Of a stretch of 64,000 nt of DNA, positions 58,973 through 64,000 are shown piece after piece (position 1 is the stretch's first letter; each line of letters begins with the position of its first letter). The DNA is from Naematelia aurantialba (taxonomy: Eukaryota; Basidiomycota; Tremellomycetes; Tremellales; Naemateliaceae). The stretch lies in the NCBI GenBank assembly GCA_021527695.1, contig JAKFAO010000010.1, forward strand, positions 62,001-126,000, written 5' to 3'. Both the position numbers and the translations under genes were made by a program. Under the pieces are notes generated by a model. That model was not told the origin of the DNA. It ran no database searches and saw only the letters and a program-made list of their open reading frames with translations.

Positions 58973-58980
58973 TGACGTCA
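58973..58980. promoter_or_regulatory. CRE-type bZIP site TGACGTCA
   Basis: Perfect palindromic ATF/CREB site 89 bases before the ATG of the small gene at 59069, suggesting stress or nutrient control by a bZIP factor. Confidence 0.4.
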
Positions 58981-59068
58981 TGACCGCAACCGGATGAGAA
59001 CCGAGCCGTCGTTGTCGGTGACATTCCAATCTCTTTCGACTTTTGCATTTTGACTTCCACAGTTCATC

Positions 59069-59805
59069 ATGTCACTTTCAGGATCAACAGCTGAGGGTGA
59101 GCTCTTTGTCATCCCGACCACTTTCCCTTTCCTTCTGTCTGTCTACCAGCGTTCAAAATTCTGACGCGTGATAGGATACAACAAGACCAGTGATAGTGAT
59201 CTGCACTACGACGAGCCCTCGGGACCTGATCCTACACCGTAAGCCCTGTCGCGTTTCGTCAACCTACATGGATGTCTAGCTGACCATTCCTTGAAGAGAG
59301 AACCCAGGCGGGGTGAGCTCTGTTCGCTTCCCGTTATGTGGACAACCGCAGCTAATACGCCTGACGCAGGTCTTCCCTCAGACTGGAGGCGTCTCTGCTG
59401 AGGCTGGCACTATGCCAGGATCCGGAGCGCCGGATCACGGAGGCGACGTCCGTGGAGTTTTTGGTAACGTGAGTCCTCTATCTTCTCTCGTCAATCAGTG
59501 GTGTAGCCGTGTCTTTCAGCGAGACGACTGGTAGTGTGTACTGAGGACGTCTTCAGCCTCAGGTGTTCAACGACACTTTCAGTCGTCTCTCCGGCGAAGT
59601 CACGACGGCAATGAATACAGTCAAAGGAGAATCCGGCTCGGGGCTGGGAAGTGTGGCCAAAGCATTGTTGGCCCGACTAGAAGCGATCCGTGATGAGATT
59701 GATGGGTGGAGGAAAGGCGAGGGGATACCCGAGGCTGCGGGCGGTGAGAAGAATAATGAGGTAGAGAGAGCAGAAGGTGCTGGCGGTGGCCTCTATAAAG
59801 ACTAG
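59069..59805 (+). CDS. Small uncharacterised protein, Gly-rich with C-terminal helix
   Basis: Five exons (59069-59096, 59175-59238, 59297-59312, 59370-59468, 59557-59805) give 151 residues in frame; the third exon is only 16 nt. The N-terminal half is Gly/Pro/Asp-rich and disordered (GPDPTP, NPGGVFPQTGG, GAPDHGGDVRGVF). The second half has a helix-forming stretch, FNDTFSRLSGEVTTAMNTVKG and SVAKALLARLEAIRDEIDGWRKG, amphipathic in places. No signal peptide or membrane helix. A bZIP site upstream hints at stress induction. Layout recalls small stress-induced hydrophilic proteins, but I recognise no family. Confidence 0.6.
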
Positions 59806-60384
59806 CAGCGAGATTTTCCTCCTCACTTTAGTATGGTATGTCCCTGTGCCGGCTTGCCGGGGGCAGTAGCTGACCGAGGTGTAGGTGTCCTGAAGTATCG
59901 CAAAACTATGCAGAATCGGTTTCCCTCGAAGTAAATTACCGCCACCACTGATAGCCAAGGGGTCCCCACTCTTGTCTTCATTGATGTTTAGACATTGCTG
60001 AGCTGTCTCGTGAGTCATGAACGCGAAGGCAGAATGACCCGCCACGTCATGGCGCAAGTGACGGGGACGCAACAACCAGCCCAGATCTCAATCTCGCCCG
60101 CATTGTTGAACAGTTCACTGCAAGCCCGCCTCCGATGTCAGCCTTCGGCAGATGCAAGAGATGAACTGGATCAAACACTGAATGCCTGTCTAACCTACCT
60201 TACCTCCCTGCTATTCGACTTCTCGTTCCCGCTGGCCGCTTGTTGTTTTGTTGGTCGTTCACCGGTTGGGCTGCAGCCTTCACCTTCTTTCTGGGCCGCG
60301 GTAAGCCCCTGACGCTCAGTGCTCAACGCCTGACGAACGACTACGAACCGCTCACATATGTAGCGCCTTTGCCAATTTGGCTCG
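59806..60384. other. Intergenic region upstream of the Axl2-like gene
   Basis: About 580 bases. Pyrimidine-rich near 60190-60300. Short frames on both strands show nothing conserved. Confidence 0.45.
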
Positions 60385-63300
60385 ATGATCTCCACTCTGA
60401 TTCACCTCGTTCTGCTCGGCTTGACGTCCTGCCATGTGGTCCTAGCCTCAACGGGAGGGATCACCATTCTCCGCCCGTTTGCCCAACAACGCCCGCCTGT
60501 TGCCCGAGTCAAGCAGGCCTTCTCGTGGTCGTTCTCCCCACTGACATTCTACTCGACTGCGCCACTTCAATATACAGCAGCGGACCTGCCCGCGTGGTTA
60601 TCGTTCAATGGAGATACGTGCTCGTTTTCGGGATGCCCGACAGAGGACGATATCGGATCATACAGCGTTTCTGTCACAGCCACAACGTCGACTACGGACC
60701 CGCAGCGCCATCTGAGCGATACTGTCGAGCTGGTCGTCTCGGCTCGTCCCGGAAATCTGACTATCACTGAACCAGTCGCGGATCAGTTGGTAGGCAACGA
60801 TACTGCCATCACTTCAGTATTCCCATACTCCGCTGCATCAGTGTACTATCCAGGCGTCAGAGTTCCTCCAAATTGGTCTTTCTCTCTCGGCTTCCAGCCA
60901 TACACGTACACCGCGCCGTCACGAGTGTTCTATTCGGCCGCGCTAGCGGATGGTTCTCCCCTCCCCGCCTGGCTCGATTTCAACAATCAGACGGTCACGT
61001 TCGATGGTGTTACCCCCACGCCAACGACACCGGAGCCAGAGGTTTACACTGTGGTGTTGTCTGGGTCTGACACCTTTGGCTTCGCCGATATCAGCCAGAG
61101 CTTCAATATCTGTATTGCAGCTCACGATTTCGAGCAACAAGGTCCGCCGATCACCGTGAACCTCACGGTGTGTGAGGATGTATCGACCGGGTTGGCGGTG
61201 CTGGATGGCTTGATGTTGGATGGCAAACCGTTCAGAAAGAGCGACTTGGGGAATGTCACCTTGGATGCCTCAGCGCCGGAATGGTTGACATTCGTCCAGA
61301 GCAATACGTCTATCATGGGTACTCCACCAAATTCCCTCACTGCCGGACAAACCCTTGAGTTCCCACTGATCGTAATGGACGTCTATGGAGATCACCTGAG
61401 CACGGCCGTCACTCTTGCGTTCCAGGCGTCTAGCTTTACCGAACCGCTCTTCGATCCAATCATTACCTCGCCCGGTCAGCCACTCGATGTATCCCTCGGA
61501 TCATTTATCAGCACCGACAGCGGCTCTACCAACGACGTCAATATAACGGTCAGCTTTGATCCCAGGGACAGTTCGTCGTGGTTGACATACAACCCTGTGA
61601 ATACGTCCCTTGTGGGGACGGTCCCGTCTGATGTTGACTACGACTCCGTGACTGTCAACCTTGCCGCACAGGATCTCCAGACCCATGCATGGTCGCATGC
61701 TGTGCTGCAACTGACACTGGCTCCAAACGGCACAACGAATGTGAATCGCCACCACTCGCACCACGGGCTTACGACAGGCACCAAGTTGGCCATAGCGTCG
61801 GTTGGAGCGATCGTTGGTCTGCTCATTCTCCTCTGCTTGCTGCTCATTTCGTGTCGCCGCTGGCTTGCTCGTCAAGCCAAGCAGGCCAATGAGGCTGTCG
61901 ACCTTGAAGGTCGTACCGATAAAGAGGGCGAGGAACCGTGGGGGTTCGAATACAAAGCCGAGACGCCGGCGATGAGCTATACGGAGACGATGGGTGAACC
62001 CCCGAGTGCTCAACATCTAGCAGGTCGAGCTGTACACGAACATGAAGTCTCAGCCAACGTCATGTCCAGCCTTCCGCACCTCGCTTCAGGATTATCCAGC
62101 AAGGATGATACTGCTACGAGGCACCGGCTCCTCAAAAACCCCTTTGCGCGGAAGAACCGTCGCGCGATCCCAAAGATATCCAATCCGATCGTCCAGCCCT
62201 CTCTGTCGAATGCTGCGTTCCAGGCGCAACTTGCTGCAGCGGTTGACTCTGCTGGCATTGTCTCTCGAGGCGAGACGCCAACCGTCGACAATGATACCGA
62301 GATCACTACTTCCGAATACACAGACTCACAGGTGCCCGATACGACGAGTGGCGCGAGAAGCATGACGGACGACAGTCAATTCAACGGGCATTCGTCACGC
62401 GCAAGCTGGGAAAGCGAGGCGCCATTCGTATGGACTGCTGCGGATAGCTCACGCCATCATGCAGAGGTGGACAGCAGCCGAGAGGAGAGTGAAGAATACC
62501 CCGAGTATGCAGAGTATCCCTCGACTAGCGCTCTTCAGTCTGAAGAGACGCACGAGACGACCTCGAGCACACTGGATTCGAGCGAGCCGGTTCAACGTAG
62601 TGATTTCCGACCTCCCGCGCCAAAGTCGCAGCTGCAGGACCGGCATGCCGACGAGGTTGACAAAGACACTGGTGTGCGCGCGGTGAGACACGACGTGGTG
62701 ACTCCTGCGGCCGAGTCGGAAGAAGGGATCAGTATTGACAATATTCACTTCCCGACGGATTCGGATATTGCGCACACCGAAGCTAGCTCGGAGCACGAAG
62801 CTGTGATCCGAACAGCGTCGAGGGTGAGTGCACGGCGCACGCTCGAGTCGCCTGTGGGTTCCGCAAGTCCAGCCAGTAGCCATACCGAACGCGCGACGAC
62901 GCCGATTATCACGACGCACAGCCGGCTCGTGTCGTTTGGTAAACAGCGGAACGCGGTGGTACAAGTCAACGGCGGCCAGCGGAGCGTGTCTCAGACGGCT
63001 GTGATAGGGGCTATCGAGTCACCAAAACACGCAAGTCTGCGGTCGGCACCGTCAGACGGGGACAGGTCGGACGAAAGTACTCCAGTAGCGAGGGCTAGAG
63101 AACCCCCTGACAGCCCGTTGCCGGCATTGCCTAGCAAGCTGTCGTCAGCTTCGGGACCAGGTCCAGGCGGCCGCGATGGCGGTGGTGGTAGCCAGGACTG
63201 GAGTGGCAAATCACGCGCTCGTTCGCCGACCCCGCCATCGTCGCTCCCGTCACTCCCTGCTCTCCCAACCGCTCCAAGCGGTCTCTCTTCGGCACAGTCA

Positions 63301-63723
63301 TCGGCCTTGCCGCCGCCACAACGGATCCTCCTAGGCGTGGCGGAACCATTCCACTTCTACCCGCCTCTCGCACTACCCACCTCGTCAACCACGTCGTCGC
63401 TGCCTTCCAGCGGGGCAGGCTCGGGATCCAGCTCGGACCGCGCTTCGTCGACGCTCAGCAGCGGGAATTACGCAGCCTATATTGAGAGGGACGGCACGGT
63501 GGCTGAAGTGCGCGGACAGGGGTGGCTAAGGTTTGAGGATATGGAGTTGTGGGGATGTCCCGGAGAGGAAGATAGAGGGGTGTGGGACGTGCGTGTCGTC
63601 GAGAGGAGGAAGGGCAGGAGCGATCGTACCGTGGGCAGGTTCAAGCTCGAGGTGAGGGGTTTGGCACTCCCCTCAAGACACGCAGACAGGCACCTTTCTC
63701 AACCCGGTGCGAGGCAGAGCTGA
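60385..63723 (+). CDS. Axl2-like membrane protein with cadherin-like (CADG) domains
   Basis: Single-exon gene of 1,112 residues. A signal peptide (LIHLVLLGLTSCHVVLA) leads into an ectodomain with two to three dystroglycan-type cadherin-like repeats: the first ends PAWLSFNGDTCSFSGCPTED, the second PAWLDFNNQTVTFDGVTP, and two more degenerate units have APEWLTFVQSNTSIMGTPP and SSWLTYNPVNTSLVGTVP. The repeated P/S-x-WL-x-F/Y...G-T pattern is typical of CADG domains. One membrane helix (AIASVGAIVGLLILLCLLLIS) lies near residues 467-489. The 600-residue cytoplasmic tail is Ser/Pro/Glu-rich with a basic patch (KNPFARKNRRAIPK) and a short folded C-terminus (GWLRFEDMELWGCPG). This is the architecture of Axl2/Bud10, the axial bud-site marker of fungi. 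Intronless, unlike nearly every neighbour. Function in bud-site choice or septum placement is inferred from the family. Confidence 0.8.
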   Translation: MISTLIHLVLLGLTSCHVVLASTGGITILRPFAQQRPPVARVKQAFSWSFSPLTFYSTAPLQYTAADLPAWLSFNGDTCSFSGCPTEDDIGSYSVSVTATTSTTDPQRHLSDTVELVVSARPGNLTITEPVADQLVGNDTAITSVFPYSAASVYYPGVRVPPNWSFSLGFQPYTYTAPSRVFYSAALADGSPLPAWLDFNNQTVTFDGVTPTPTTPEPEVYTVVLSGSDTFGFADISQSFNICIAAHDFEQQGPPITVNLTVCEDVSTGLAVLDGLMLDGKPFRKSDLGNVTLDASAPEWLTFVQSNTSIMGTPPNSLTAGQTLEFPLIVMDVYGDHLSTAVTLAFQASSFTEPLFDPIITSPGQPLDVSLGSFISTDSGSTNDVNITVSFDPRDSSSWLTYNPVNTSLVGTVPSDVDYDSVTVNLAAQDLQTHAWSHAVLQLTLAPNGTTNVNRHHSHHGLTTGTKLAIASVGAIVGLLILLCLLLISCRRWLARQAKQANEAVDLEGRTDKEGEEPWGFEYKAETPAMSYTETMGEPPSAQHLAGRAVHEHEVSANVMSSLPHLASGLSSKDDTATRHRLLKNPFARKNRRAIPKISNPIVQPSLSNAAFQAQLAAAVDSAGIVSRGETPTVDNDTEITTSEYTDSQVPDTTSGARSMTDDSQFNGHSSRASWESEAPFVWTAADSSRHHAEVDSSREESEEYPEYAEYPSTSALQSEETHETTSSTLDSSEPVQRSDFRPPAPKSQLQDRHADEVDKDTGVRAVRHDVVTPAAESEEGISIDNIHFPTDSDIAHTEASSEHEAVIRTASRVSARRTLESPVGSASPASSHTERATTPIITTHSRLVSFGKQRNAVVQVNGGQRSVSQTAVIGAIESPKHASLRSAPSDGDRSDESTPVARAREPPDSPLPALPSKLSSASGPGPGGRDGGGGSQDWSGKSRARSPTPPSSLPSLPALPTAPSGLSSAQSSALPPPQRILLGVAEPFHFYPPLALPTSSTTSSLPSSGAGSGSSSDRASSTLSSGNYAAYIERDGTVAEVRGQGWLRFEDMELWGCPGEEDRGVWDVRVVERRKGRSDRTVGRFKLEVRGLALPSRHADRHLSQPGARQS

Positions 63724-64000
63724 CGTGTCGTCAGGTCGTCGGGCGATGAGCACGCGCGCTGAGCCGCCATGTGTAGAGGAAACAACGGCCAAGTGTGATG
63801 GCAACAACGGTCAACGCAAAAGAGCGCGAACAGACCCGGATGATAGACAGAGGATAGACTTCGATTTTGCTGGAATCATTTAGACTTGACATTACGATGC
63901 GCATGAATAGCGTCTGCAGCGCGAGGGTCATGTCTACTGCATATCGTCATCGCTGCATACAACGGGGCCACAACACGCAACAACCGGCAGCTTACAGCAG
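63724..64000. other. Right edge, no gene recognised
   Basis: About 280 bases after the Axl2-like stop codon. One minus-strand frame with hydrophobic stretches (63731-63931) has no recognisable family and could belong to a gene outside the window. Confidence 0.4.

Noticed and set aside
63731..63931. 66-residue membrane-like minus-strand frame at the right edge
   Set aside because: Too short, no family recognised, no splice partners in the window.

Overview
This window is eukaryotic nuclear DNA from a basidiomycete fungus, most likely a tremellomycete yeast related to Cryptococcus or Kwoniella. That judgement rests on the protein families and on the many short introns (mostly 45-60 nt, GT-AG). 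There are no bacterial features. All exon boundaries were worked out by hand by joining reading frames into conserved proteins. For most genes the exon lengths sum to an intact frame, but boundaries may be off by a base or two.

Layout. 1-1786 holds the 3' part of symplekin/Pta1. 2536-10830 is a compact sugar-use group: a Zn2Cys6 regulator, a divergent cytosolic GH5 glycosidase and an MFS sugar transporter. 11.9-15.1 kb carries three intronless orphan genes that look like diverged tandem paralogs. 15.4-32.7 kb is housekeeping: MED16, CKS1, ribosomal P2, an unknown protein, mitochondrial uS5m, UBC6, ACL4, a heavily spliced SDHAF1-like gene, proteasome beta-5 and a THO7-like gene. 32919-42553 is a complete-looking 9.6 kb Mutator-like (MULE) transposon with about 133-bp terminal inverted repeats and a 9-bp target duplication. 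42.6-63.7 kb continues with a SIKE/FGFR1OP2-like coiled-coil gene, an inositol polyphosphate kinase, TEL1/ATM, the PIG-S subunit of GPI transamidase, a small unknown gene and an Axl2-like bud-site membrane protein.

Most interesting points. (1) The MULE minus-strand coding region appears to join AT-hook, DDE transposase and SWIM domains to both a ubiquitin-protease-like (USP) and a SUMO-protease-like (ULP1/C48) domain. Its partner coiled-coil gene is cut by a single in-frame TGA in a CpG-decay context. (2) The orphan tandem family at 11.9-15.1 kb has a shared N-terminal signature and no function I can name. (3) Micro-exons are exceptionally dense: UBC6 needs exons of 9, 14, 12 and 15 nt and one GC-AG intron, CKS1 has four exons of 21 nt or less, and ribosomal P2 encodes its last six residues on their own exon. 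(4) The regulator/GH5/transporter trio looks like a glycoside catabolic mini-cluster, and the regulator has a stop-free, frame-preserving intron inside its zinc cluster.

No rRNA, confident tRNA, CRISPR or plasmid features were seen.
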